DNA of 64,000 nucleotides, taken from positions 635,250,352 through 635,314,351 of the forward strand of contig CM062816.1 of assembly GCA_031772625.1 (NCBI GenBank), read 5' to 3'. Below, piece after piece: positions 29,134 through 40,644 of the stretch. The stretch's first letter is position 1; each line of letters starts with the position of its first letter. The notes under the pieces were generated by a model. That model made no database searches, had not been told where the DNA came from, and saw only the letters and a list, made by a program, of their open reading frames with translations. The translations under genes and the position numbers were made by a program. Origin of the DNA: Pinus tabuliformis (Eukaryota > Streptophyta > Pinopsida > Pinales > Pinaceae).

Positions 29134-32100
29134 ATGGCCACTCCAGCAGCCTTGAATATTACTCCTCTCAATGCACCTCACAAGGAACTTGAAGCATTAC
29201 CTTTGGCTGATAGGGACCACTTAATTCAAGACTTGGTTGGTGACAGAAACCACCTGCAGACCTTCTGTCAGCTGAGGAACAGTTATTTGAACAATAGTGA
29301 CATTTATGGCATTTGGGAATCAAACTTGCCCATCTACTTCCTCCCTTCTGTCAATGTCTTCCTTGAAATTATTCGCCTCTGCTGTGAAAACTATGACCCA
29401 ACTCAAAGAGCAGTCAAGTCTCCATCTGGGAGCACCCTCTTCCATATAACTCTAGACTCAATCAACCAAATGCTAAATTTCAAGAAAACTCAGCTTCTGG
29501 TCCCTTTTTCTATGAAATTCCTGCTTGATGAAGGTCCCAAACTCTCCAGCTCAGAGATAGCCTGAATTGCTAAAGTATTCATGAGAGCAGACCGCCAGCC
29601 TACAGGGCCACCTCCTTTTCTCTATGTGCATTTCAATGAAGTGGGCAAATTACTAGTGGATATGATATCTTATGTGCTGGGTTTCAAAACAAGTGAACAT
29701 ATTGATCATACTATATTGGTCTTGCTGTCTGCATTTACCCCAGGACAGCCCCCTGCTGTCAAATACAACTATGCCAAATTTATTGCCAATAAGATACATG
29801 ACCAACTATTGAAGCTGGATAGGGAGGGAGTCTTCAAATACTCATCTTATATCTATCATCTGTTCATGTATTATCAACTAGACTGTTTTCAATGCCCCAT
29901 CAAAAGATTGGACTCCAAAGGAGAAAAGAGGTCTGTGATTTTTTGGACCTCAGTCTTTCATGAAGTCCACAACTCCCCCTACTCTTACTGTGAGTTTATT
30001 GACCTGTTTGTCTATCCAGTCTCTTGTCTCCTAATGAGAACTCCTCCTGCTAGGCTATCCTATGACATGCAGAAAATATTGCAGCTTTCAAAGAACTACA
30101 AAATAGGTGACTGGTAATTTTACCAGAATCACACTGTCATTAGGATATATGGCTGTGAGCTCTGTCCCTACAGGCTGCCAAGATATGTGCCAATGAGACT
30201 GTTTGCCTTGGAATATTACAGGCAACTGATCAATTCAGATTTAACTCATTTTCATAGTGCCAAGAAAAAGGCTCATTGGAAATTCAAAGACCAACTAGGC
30301 CCCTTTGTTATGAACAAAAAAGAAGGGTGGCAAGATGTTGATCAAATATTGGGGGAGAAACTCAAGTTAAAGAGAAGTTTTTGGTGGGTCCCTTATGACC
30401 CAGATGGCTTTATCAATGCCAGAAAAATAAAATATAGGCTGTCAGCCTATGAACATTGTAAAATCCCACAGATTGAACAATTTGCTAATCAATATGAGTG
30501 GGTGCAAGGTACACTAGTTGAAGAATTCACCCAAGAAGAAATAATGGAGCAAAATGTCAAAGATTTGGAAAAAACTCTTGACTTGGATTCTTCTGAGCAG
30601 GTAACATTCAAACTACCACAACAAATCGGAGAAGGCTCATCAACTGCTGTAGCTGCACAAGCTGCCCAAGAAAGATCTACACCAGCAACAGGTACATCAA
30701 AAGGCAAGGAGGTAATGGATCTAGAGCAAGAAACAGTGACAGAACAACCTACTACCTCAAAGGAGCAGAGTCAAGGGCAGGCCCCTCCACAGCAGACTGA
30801 GGCACTACAGGTGCCAGCTTTACAGACTCCTCTTAATGAGGAAAGAGGTAAGAAGCGGGACAGGGAAGAGACCACACCTCCAAGTGGGTCAACACAACAA
30901 CCAGAAGCCAAAAGACAGAGAGTTGATCCTCAAGTTGAGGAGGAAATTAGTGAAGAAGTCATAGAGAGTCCGAGGAGGGGAAGAGAAACTAGCCAGCAAA
31001 CACCTACTAGCTCATTCCAGCAAGAGCAAGAGAGGCAGCATGGTATGGAGGTGTCCTCCTCAAGGCAGCAAAGCAAGCAACCGCCTGGTATTAAAGGAAC
31101 TTTCATGGAAATCAAGGCCCAAAATGAGTTGTTAAGAGTACAGCTGTATGATCAATTTCTCAAGACAACACCCTCCAAACAATAGAGATTAATGGCAGCT
31201 TATGACTTTAAGGAGGAAAAGATGATTCTAAGTCATTTCAAGCCCAAGATACCACAGCCACAGATAACTGCAGATTATATAAAGACAAACTTAGAGGTCC
31301 TCTCCAAGGACATACACCCGATGGACCAAATTGAGTTGCACAAGCAGATAGGTGAAATGGTCTATGCTACTCTAGCAGACAAGGCAATGCTGGCCCATCA
31401 ACTGAAGGAATCATTGAAAAATACAAACACTCAATTGGATTTGGAGAGAATATATTCCTCGGCCAAAGATAATAGAATAAAGACATTGGAGGAAATCATT
31501 GTGGAACTAGGGCATGATCCTAAGAAGGATGCCAAAGGCATCCAGGCCCTCATAAAGAAAAAAGAGGAAGATATTGCTGCACTCAGAAAACAATTGAGGC
31601 TGCCTGCAACCATGCACCCTCAAACTGCAGAACTTGTGCAAGAGAAAGAAGGTGAAGATACAATGGATTTGCTCATGAGGATGAATCAAAGGATAATTCA
31701 AATGGAGGAAGAGTTGGAGAAAGCATTGCAAGGCAAGCAGGGAGAGTCGACCTCCCAGCCACCTGAAACAGCTCCAACTGTTGCCACTGTTCCTCCCACA
31801 ATAGCAGCAACAGTTCCTCCTGTCATTCCAGCATCCACAACAGCTACATCAACTACAGATGCTACAGTAGCAACAACAACAGCACCAGAATCTAGCATGA
31901 GCATGGAAGAAATGATGAAGTCAAAGAGCTAGAAGTTCAGGTGACAGAGGTGAAAGAGGCCAAAGAAAAGTTGGCCAAGCTGGAGGCAAGCTATGACAAG
32001 TCCAAGATGACAGTGGCTGAGAAACAAAGGGAAATAAAAGCCTTGGACAACAAAATAAAAGCCTTAGAGAAGGAGCTTACTTTGGATAAGACTCTAGCTA

Positions 32101-32774
32101 AAATCAAGAAAATTTTGTGGGCCAAAATTGGCCAGTCAATCACTGACCAATGGCAATCAATTCAGACCATACATGAACAAATAGAATTGATAGGCTTAGC
32201 TCAATTTGAGACACAAAGGGCCAGAGCATCATTGGGAAATATGCCTGAGCAAGCCAATAGAATGATTCAGTTCTTGAACACTCATACCAAAGAGCAGTTG
32301 GCAGCATTAGATATCAGTAGCAAGACAGATACTATTCTGACAGTGAAAAAGGTGCTGACCCTGAGAAATTTTGTGCAAACTCTAGAAAGAAAGTGCCAGG
32401 AAATGCAAGCAGAAATAAATGACTTCAAACTAAAGGTTGCAGCATTGCAAAGCAGAGGGTTGCCCAACTTATTGACCAGTAGTGGCAGACTGCTAACCCG
32501 TGAACAATATACTACCAGAATGAATAACTATGTTTCCAATCAGATTACAACATCCTCAAGCACCTCAGAAGAAACAGGGCCTCCATCTAGACAGAGTCTT
32601 TATGACAAGTTAGAAAATCTGTTTTACATTGAACATGAGATAAATCACCTGTTTGAGGTTCAACCCAACTTTTACAGATATACTGAAGCTGATGAAACGC
32701 TGATTAAAATACAAAGACATCAGCTGCCTACAGAGGATTGGTGGCAGGCAATGCTGGAAATTCTACCCAGGTAA
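29134..32774 (+). pseudogene. H1: broken gene of an unrecognised large protein family (possibly element-encoded)
   Basis: Coding sequence can be followed over 3.6 kb, with about four breaks. Parts in order: an N-terminal region beginning MATPAALNITPLN with FLEIIRLCCENYDPTQRAV and FHITLDSINQML; a helical region with FLYVHFNEVGKLLVDMISYV and SYIYHLFMYYQLDCF; a domain with NHTVIRIYGCELCPYRLPRY and KRSFWWVPYDPDGF; a Q/P/E/T-rich low-complexity stretch (about 30600-31080); then long coiled coils (about 31200-32450) and an end with TEDWWQAMLEILPR. There is no zinc knuckle, protease or RT. Helical pattern and spacing vaguely recall plant transposon-associated proteins. A second copy (H2) lies at 46325-55209. 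Function unknown. Confidence 0.6.
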
Positions 32775-33984
32775 TTTGATTTCTGTTCCATTTTGAGTCA
32801 GCTACAGGTCAGCAACTCCACATACGCAGGCCACTTGCCAAAGTGTAAAAACAGCAGAAAGAGGAAGTCATATTGAAACTGCAGCTTATTAAAGACAAGA
32901 CCGAGCACCGAGGATAGCAAAACAACAAAACAACAAACATAGGAACACAGAGTAAAGACGCAGCTCCAGCCGTCTCACTCAGTCTTAAAAAGTCAAAAAT
33001 CTCTGACAGACTAAACCGCCAGCACACCAACAATTACTGCAGTATTTATTTCTCTCATTTACTTCTTTTGAAGAGTTGGTGATGAAATTTATTGCATGAA
33101 GACTTATCTACAAGATATTTTGTATATCATTTTTGTATAAATACCTCCCCATAGAATGTATTTGGGGTTGGTGATTTTCTCTCTGGACTGCGCTGTAAAT
33201 TTTGAGACTGTTTTAATACAAAAGCTGTTGAAGTTCACTGTTGCTGATCGTCTGGATGTGGATTTGATGTTTTGGGACCTGCTACAGAATTCCTGTGTCA
33301 TTCTATGGATCAATAAGTTATTCTAAACTGTGTTTTATGTTTTCTGTGCTTGCAAATTTCATATATGTTCCATAATCTTGGTAACAGAGAAGAAGAATAG
33401 CCTAGGATTTGTTTAAATGCACCCTGTGTTCAATCTCCGCTATTAATTATGTTTTGTTCAGAATTAGTCATAAATATGAATTCTTAGTTGCTCATGTTTG
33501 CACTGATTCTTTCACTTTGAATATTACCTAGGAATTCTTTATTGCTCCTTGATAATATTCGTGCACTTTCCCTCTGCCAGCATAATGAAAGATTCTTGTT
33601 TGCCTTTCATTCCCTGACTTCATTCCATCACTTTCAGATTTGAAAATTGTTCCAAAATTTCCTATCTTGCTCTGTAGCATTACTATTTACCCAAGAAACA
33701 CTTTCAACAGTACACCATCATTGACTCCATTGCCCAATAGTATAGACTGTTTTGGACTTGCATCACAGCTTTGCTTGAAATCACCATCCAACAAACTCAA
33801 AACAAAACCCTGTACATCATAACTAGCCTAAAATATTTCAAAACAAAGCTAAAATACAAAGAGAGAGCCCTCTCTGGTTGCACATTGGCTAGAATTTGTA
33901 GCTGAAAGATTGGTTAGTGGTTACCTCGGCCGTATTCCCTTCAGGAGGCAGGGAACAACATGAGTGATAACACACTTGATGGTT
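32775..33984 (+). other. H1 3' flank, no gene recognised
   Basis: No domain-bearing frame. A TATAAATACCTCCCC word near 33136 and AATA-rich ends near 33215 and 33308 could be a promoter or poly(A) region of something else, but no paired LTR copy was found in the window. The left junction of element G is near 33985. Confidence 0.4.
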
Positions 33985-34700
33985 GATGTGTTGAATGGGT
34001 TCAATAAACTTTGTTGATTTATCAGCCTCAGGCTATGCATGTGCAAATTCTATCTATGTAGTTACATGAGGCAAAACAACTTCAATTGGGCACAATGGTT
34101 GAAATCCCAATCCCACGTTGAGCTATGGAAAGCATTGTTATAACTATGATACACATAAAGAAGGCTCTCATCCTAGGTTCATGGATGCTTGGAGTTGTAC
34201 ATGCATAGTATGTGCACTATCATCCTGTTGACGACCTCTGTTTGGCCATCAATTTGGGGATGGAATGCACTCGTCTTAGAGAAATTGGTCTCTAATAATG
34301 TCCAGAGGTTTCATTAGAATGTGCTCAGTAACCTGCTATCCTGAACTGATATAATGGTTTGCGGGATCCCAAAATGTACCCACACACATTCAAAGAAGAG
34401 TTTGACAGTGTCCTCTACTATGATACTCTTCTCACAAGCCACTAATATAGCCATCTTAGAAAATCTATCTACAACCACAAATGCACTTTCATTGCCACGC
34501 TTGGTATAAGGGAAGCTAGATAGATAATACATGGATATGGATTCCCAGGGATGTCTAGGATTAGGTAGAGGAGTGTAAATACCTTTCTTCTTGATGGTTG
34601 GCTTGGTGATGGCACATGCAGTGCATGATCTAGTATATTTTCCAACATCCTGTTGGAGTCTCGGCCAATAAAAATAATTATGTAGTACGATCACAGTTTT
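33985..34700 (-). pseudogene. Element G integrase remnant
   Basis: Minus-strand translation has the zinc-binding start FYWPRLQQDVGKY with CTACAITKPTIKKKG, the core words VVDRFSKMAI and FGIPQTIISVQDSR, then HPQIDGQTEVVNRM (about 34260-34215), YVYHSYN and KFIEPIQHIN near 33990. These are the HHCC region and D,D(35)E core of Ty3/gypsy integrase. Readable homology stops near 33985, just where the B' fragment at 11770 begins its own homology. Confidence 0.8.
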
Positions 34701-34766
34701 CTCTACACCAAAGTGTTATGCATCCTGACTGTAGTGCACCTCCCGAATCAGTTTGACACGCTCACT

Positions 34767-35270
34767 TTAAGGAATGTAAATGTGGCTAAGATAGAATAAT
34801 AATGCATTATGGAGGTGGAAATCTAGTACTTGTTTGCCATCCACTAGCATCTGGTATGTGGTGGTGAAATCTGGATCATTCTTGTACAATTGTGACCATC
34901 TAGAGGTCTCGTGGCCACAAGAGTTGAGAACAATAGTTATTGCTGCAACTGGGGGCCGATTGAGGCAATATGCAACTTGATTGGTGCTACCCTTCTTGTA
35001 TTTAATGTTCAAGTGGAATTGTTGCAAATATGTATACCACTTCTTATGGCGATCATTTTGCAACTTCCCTTCTGTCTATATAAAATAAAGAGGTTGGTGA
35101 TATGTGTGGATGACCGACTCCTTCCCCAGAATGTAATGTTTCCATTACTGGTAAGCCTGCACGATAAAATGCATCTATTTATCATAGGTGGGGTACTTTC
35201 AAATTGTATTTGAAAGTATCATGCTATGATAGGTCACCATATTCCCTTGTTGGGTCAGAACTGCACCAAT
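34767..35270 (-). pseudogene. Element G RNase H end and linker
   Basis: Minus-strand words KWYTYLQQFHLNIKYKKGST and NQVAYCLNRPP mark the RNase H C-terminus (usually NxVADALSRRP), followed by the linker toward integrase (DPDFTTTYQML). It matches 8260-8640 of element B. The 35277-36390 insertion follows. Confidence 0.75.
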
Positions 35271-35271
35271 A

Positions 35272-36395
35272 GCATATGTAGAATTTTTCTACAAATCAGC
35301 TAGCTTTGATACCATGTAAAAATTCCCACTGAAGATCAACATATTATGCAATATACCAAAGCAAAATACAAGATATACTTCTACAACGAACTTTGCGGAA
35401 GCTTAATTGAATATGAGCAAGATCAATGAGAACACATATAACTGAGAATGATAAATCAATCACACATAACACAAAAGAAATAACCTAGGGAAAGCCTCAG
35501 CCTAAAACCCCAATCTTCGTATTATCATACAAGTGGAAATATGTTCAAGTTACAAAAAGAATCAGCTCTCAAGCTATCCTACTCTCTCTGCAATCAAACA
35601 ATACTGCCCATAGATAGTCAAAGGCTCCCACAACCTTCTCCTTTGCCCTCCAAGCCTCCTATTTCCTTGCGCAGTTTTTCTTGGGGTCCAATGCTTCCAC
35701 TTGTGTGAATTCCCACCTCACACTGCTCACTTGGCTCAGAAATAACTGCACAAAACTGAAGGAGATAATTCCTTCTGCATGGATGAGTTTCCTATATAGG
35801 AAAAATCCTCCAACTGATAGTACACTGTCCCTTCCTATGATCTCAACCGGGTCTCTGACTGAACTGACATGCATGAGTTATTTATGAGAGAATATTCAGT
35901 TATCTGAAGTGCAACAGTTACATGCATGCATGCATTAACTAACTGAACTAACAATTAATTCAACAAACTATTTGAATTAATCTAACTGGACTTGACTCAG
36001 TTAACTGAGCCAGCTAATTACAACTCAAATTACAACTCATCCTTATCTCTTTAACTAAGGAATAAATTCCTCAATTAATGGGACAACTGTTGCATGTCCT
36101 CACATAGACTTCATGTTTGATTTTCTATAGCTAATTAACTCAAGGTGAATTAATTAATTATTTTACAAACAACCGCAAAGATCAAATTCAAATTTTACTT
36201 CTCTATTTTAGTTTAGGGACTAACTAAAATAGGAATCCATCCCGAAATGTTATTTATAGCAATGCTATTTTTAGCACTTCCATTTTTCATTCCTTGTTGT
36301 TATGTCCAACACGGGTACCCGAACTGCTATTTATAGCAATGCTATTTTTAGCATTTCTATTTTTATCATTTCTTGTTGCCGTTTTCAACAGCATA
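35272..36395 (-). mobile_element. 1.1-kb LTR-type insertion in element G (TSD GCATA)
   Basis: Element sequence 35277-36390, flanked by perfect GCATA copies (35272-35276, 36391-36395). It starts TGTAGAATTTTTC and ends TTTTCAACA. A Met-tRNA primer-site match (TGGTATCAAAGC on the minus strand, about 35305-35316) sits only about 30 bp from its left end, followed on the right by a long LTR-like body TGTAAAAATTCCC...CAACA. It looks like a near-solo LTR retaining a stub of the other LTR plus the primer site. Its last ~150 bp is a tandem duplication of a TTTATAGCAATGC unit, each ending CAACA. Confidence 0.7.
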
Positions 36396-36499
36396 GTTGG
36401 AGGCATCTGTATCGATTTGAAATGGATGTTGCAAATATGGAAATGTGAGTATAGGTGTAGAGAAGAGGCGGTGCTTCAACTCAATGAATGCCTTTTGTT

Positions 36500-37650
36500 G
36501 GGAATCGAACTAGGAAAATTTTTCTTTCACTCCACACTTGGTAACTTGACTTAAAGGGAAAGTGATATGGGAGATTCCCAACATGAACCTCCGATAAAAT
36601 CTGGCAAGCCCTAAAAAGCTACAAAACTCTATTAGAGTGGTCAAGGTTAGCCAATCTCGAATGAATTGGATCTTAGTCAGATCCACATTCATGCCTTTCT
36701 AATCTATGATGTACTGAGATATTGGACCTGGCTCATGCCAAAGTTGCATTTCTCTAGGTTGGCACATAGTTTGAGTTACCATAGGGTTTGAAGGACCTAT
36801 CGAATGTGTTGCAAGTGCTCTTCCCAACTCTCACTGAAGGTAAGAATATTTTCTAGATATACAACCATGCATGAGTTGGTGAAGGGCCACAGGATGTCAT
36901 CAATCAGCCTCATAAAAGTTGCAGGGGCATTTGTCAACCCGAAAGGCATGACCAACCCTTCAAAAATGCCCTCCTTGGATTTGAAGGTAGTCTTCCATAA
37001 ATCTGTGGCTCTATTGGAACCTAGTGATAACTGAACTTTAGATCGATCTTATTGAAATACTTGGCCCCCTTGAGCTGGTCAAGAAGGTCATTAATCCGCG
37101 GGGTTAGATACTTGTTCATGATAGTGATTTTGTTCATTGATCGATAATCAATGAAGAGCCTCTAGGTCCCATCGTTCTTCTATACAAGTACAATTATGCT
37201 CCCACAAGGTGAGGAACTGGGTCGTATGTGCCATTTTTGCAGTAGCTTCTAGATCTGCGACTTGATCTCTTCATTTTCCAATATGGGGTGATGGTATATC
37301 AACCCATAAGGTAGAGGTGCTCTGGGGGTCAGATCGATCGAATGCTTGACTTGATAGTGCATGGGAACCTTTATGGGTGAGGAGAGGATGTCCCTATATT
37401 ATTACATGACCTTATCCACGTGCTTCTTTTGCATGGAGGAACTCTTCTCGGGGGTCATGGATGTGGCCACGATCTTCCCCTTACTTTGACAAAAGAAAAC
37501 AAATTTCCCTGTTTGGGAGATGATCTTACTGCATTTCTTAGCAGAGATCAAAGAAATGGCGGTAGACAGGGCTACCTCTAGTATCGTATATAACTTATTC
37601 CCCAAAGTAATAATAACATTGTGAGGCCTAGACTCATACACAACATGATG
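36500..37650 (-). pseudogene. Element G reverse transcriptase and upstream linker
   Basis: Minus-strand words LTKIQFIRDWLTLTTLIEF and LGLARFYRRFMLGISHI (RT connection region, about 36690-36520), with RT palm homology to B through about 37200, then a linker (about 37400-37640). Collinear with 8760-9640 of element B. Confidence 0.75.
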
Positions 37651-37869
37651 CTTCCATAATTATGGTTGGCCTAATAATACATCACAAACTTCAAGAGGAG
37701 CAATGTCACACAATACCTCATTCGTGAAGGGTTTTATGTTGTCGGGAAGACAACACTGCTGGCTGACGTGAAGATCTCGTCCTTGGTGGAGTCACCCGAT
37801 AGTGTATGGATACAGGTGTGGTGTGGTCAGTAGGCCCAACAACTTAATGAACTATACTGAGATGAGGTT

Positions 37870-39002
37870 ATTTTAGCTCCCGCTGTTGATAATGAATTGC
37901 AACAGAGACCCCTTCACCCACATCTGTGAGTGGAAGAGACACTCCCCTTCCTTTGGATCTTCGAGTTTGATCTTTTGCACCTTGGTGGTGGAAACAGTGG
38001 AACTAGGCTCTGCATCAATAATATACTTCCCTTTGTCATTCTTTGTCTTCTTGGTGCTATTCTTTGTTGGCGGTTTCAATGGGTTGTGTTGGGTTACCCT
38101 GCCTTGGATTTGTCCTTTATTATGTGTTTTGGGGCACCTTTTCCTTGCTTCGGATTCACATATCCAAATTCTTGCTTCTTCTGTTTAGATTTTCGCTTGA
38201 TCTTAACAACATATCGATATGCGGCGCCAAGCGAGGAGATGTCCATGAACTCCATCTCATACTGGATGCATTTCTGTAGATAGCCGTGATACTTCAGTTA
38301 TAGATGTCGCTTATAGTCCTTGATACCCAATTTTGTGTGAAGGGTATGAAATATATTTGTGAACTCTGGCACGTCTTGGTCCCTTCGCTACTGTAGTGTG
38401 GTCCATTTTAGGTACTTATGTTCATAGCTCTCGACATGGTAATATTATTCCTTGATGTCTTCCTGAAAAGAATTCCAAGCGGGTGCGACTGAAAACAGTA
38501 AAGGTTCCCTTTTGTCCCTTTGTTCAAAGTTGTTTTCCCAATAATCCTTGATGTGGGGGCCGACTTTGAGGAGTGGAAAAGTGATATTTTCCCTATTGGA
38601 AAAAGCATGAACTGAAAAGTATCATTCCAACAAATTTAACCATTTATTTACGACATTTGTATCTATTTGGCATTCAAATATGGGAATTTCAAATTTGACT
38701 TGTACCTTAAAGGGAGTGGTGCCTCCAAGGTGGCTGCTAGATGAAGATGTTTTGCCTATTGGAATTTGCTGAAGGATCTGGGAAAATTTTTCCATCATTT
38801 CGTTCCTTTGTCGCTTGAGGGCTTCTTCAAGCAATAATTTGAAAGGATCTCCTTCTCCCTCGTCTTTATTTTCTTTTTCCATGGGAGGCCATCGGGGTCG
38901 GTGAGGCCAGTCTTGTAAAGGTTTAAATAGTTCAAGCCCTAAATCCTTATACCCCGATCTCATTGGGGATATGCAAGGAAAAACAGAGAAACAAATGACC
39001 AC
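37870..39002 (-). pseudogene. Element G gag and protease start
   Basis: Gag capsid words KVQVKFEIPIFECQID and VVNKWLNLLE near 38720-38630, preceded by a charged helix LLLEEALKRQRNEMMEKF. A basic tail and the protease opening LLQFIINSGS follow near 37880. Order matches Ty3/gypsy. Broken. Confidence 0.75.
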
Positions 39003-39013
39003 TCTAATAACAT

Positions 39014-39503
39014 TGATCCAGATTTATGAAGGAACTAAATGAAATGCATATATAAATAGAAACACATAGCTACAACGAAAAAAAAACTTCAATTCATTAA
39101 TAAAAAGAACTGAAAATTGTTTATAGGCAAAATGGAAATAAACTAACTCAAATAATGGTAGCTTATCTCTAAGAAGAGATGTTACAATGAGGCTCAGAGC
39201 CCTATTTATTATCGAGAAATATTGGAAAACCCTAAACATCCAAAAACCTAATCCTAAGAGATGAAGTTACAAAATTCTATCCAAGGACTACAACTTTCAA
39301 ACGCAAACTCTTACTTAGGCTATGGGTTTACCCGTTTTGAGAAAAAAAAATACATCATTTAAGGTGTCAAAACAACTCCAAAAGTTTAGGATCCGAAAAG
39401 CTCCCAAAAATAGTAAATTGTGCTAAGATTAAGAAAACTGAAAGAAACAATCTTGGGGGTTCAAGTAGAATAGGTGGGTGGCCACCAATATCCACCTAGA
39501 GCA
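39014..39503 (-). repeat. Element G 5' LTR
   Basis: 490 bp, plus strand TGATCC...CCTAGAGCA, aligned with the 576-bp LTR at 10636-11211. The decayed primer site lies at about 39000-39012. The neighbour from 39504 is unrelated coding remnant, so this is the element edge. Confidence 0.75.
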
Positions 39504-39997
39504 ATATTGTATTGTTGTGTGCATTATCAAAATTGCAATAGCTGAGGCTGTGCCAACTAGAAAGGCATCGTCCTTAGGTGACAAATTTGCAATCATCATG
39601 TTTGGAAAAAAATGACACTCTTCACAAACATGACAAATGTTTTCTACACTTCTAAAACTATTTAGAGAAAGAGCTTTCTCACGATCACCACTACCATATT
39701 TATGCTTTGGAAAAATTTCAAAATCTTTAAAAGAAACATTGACATTTGCGGCAAGATTTGACTCATGTTGTTCAATTAACGATGTTGACACAAACAATGT
39801 TATTGTCATTTCTGCTTTCTTATCTGTAAAGTCTACACGAAATATTTCTTTTGACTTATTTGCTTTGTCCAAAAATGTTCGATATGTAACAAAGACAACC
39901 CCATGAAAAATATTCCTAGTTATATTGCTATTGATATCTTTGATCAACAATGGCATAGGCTCGACCTATTTTTGCATAGTCACGAGCATTGAATTGA

Positions 39998-40058
<61 letters not shown>

Positions 40059-40161
40059 ATTGATATATATAAATTTTCCTAGTTATATTGTTATTGATAT
40101 CTTTGATCAACAATGGCGTAGGCTCGACCTATTTTTGCATAGTCACGAGCATTAAATTGAA

Positions 40162-40193
<32 letters not shown>

Positions 40194-40640
40194 AAGAGAT
40201 AAAACAATAAAAAGACAAAGGGGGAAAGAAGGATAAAAAGAAAGAAAGAAGAAATCTTAATTGAACATGTGCAGAAGCACCTATTTGCATTTATTTCTTT
40301 GCTAGTTTGTTTGTTTGTTTTTTTTCTTGTTGTGATGTCGATTTCTGTAGTACTTCTCATTACTATCTCTACACTCTCGTTGATCTCTACTATGACATCA
40401 TTCAAATTCGATAAATTTTCCCTATTCACAAAAATACACTGAAATTACTGCTTAAAAGGACATTATAATTGAAAATACGTAAGAACTGTTTAATGAAAAC
40501 AAAATAAAATAAGGCAAATTCATTACCAGTGTACAAAAATTCTAGATAGACTTTAGTTTTAGAAAATACAAAAGTTTTATAGAAATGTTCAAAGTATTTT
40601 TTTCCTTGTAATTGTTGTCCTAGATCCGAATCTCTAAGCG
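39504..40640 (-). pseudogene. Fragment of a replication protein A (RPA70)-like OB-fold gene
   Basis: Minus-strand translation over 39956-39520 gives HGVVFVTYRTFLDKANKSKE, IFRVDFTDKKAEMTITLFVS, LAANVNVSFKDFEIFPKHKY and a SLNSFRSVENI tail: the strand order of an RPA70 DNA-binding OB domain. Family members bind single-stranded DNA in replication and repair. Element G cuts it on the 3' side at 39503/39504 and no continuation is seen beyond G. On the 5' side a 163-bp tandem duplication with TA repeats (39915-40190) breaks the frame; possible exon remnants lie near 40340-40430 and 40600-40640. Not functional as it stands. The RPA call is from pattern memory, not a search. Confidence 0.55.
39915..40190. 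repeat. 163-bp tandem duplication within the RPA-like remnant, each copy ending in a (TA)n tract
   Basis: CCTAGTTATATTG starts copies at 39915 and 40078. Both contain GATATCTTTGATCAACAATG and GGCTCGACCTATTTTTGCAT and run into TA repeats (40000-40054 and 40161-40189). Copies differ at only a few sites, so the duplication is fairly recent. Confidence 0.9.
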
Positions 40641-40644
40641 TCAC

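Larger units (their letters stand above)
33985..39503 (-). mobile_element. Element G: Ty3/gypsy element related to B, inserted in an RPA-like gene
   Basis: Minus strand: LTR 39503-39014, gag (about 39000-38100), protease start (about 38080-37870), linker and RT (about 37650-36500), RNase H/linker (about 35063-34767) and integrase (about 34700-33985). The integrase C-terminal tail and 3' LTR are not present at 33985. A 1.1-kb insertion lies at 35277-36390. Heavily broken (ten or more breaks), old, and clearly diverged from B by eye. The LTR abuts a host-type coding remnant at 39504. Confidence 0.85.

Noticed and set aside
28345-33984. H1 as the interior of an LTR element
   Set aside because: No repeated flanks, primer site or polypurine tract were found around 28345-33984. 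The possibility of element origin stays open but this structure is not supported.
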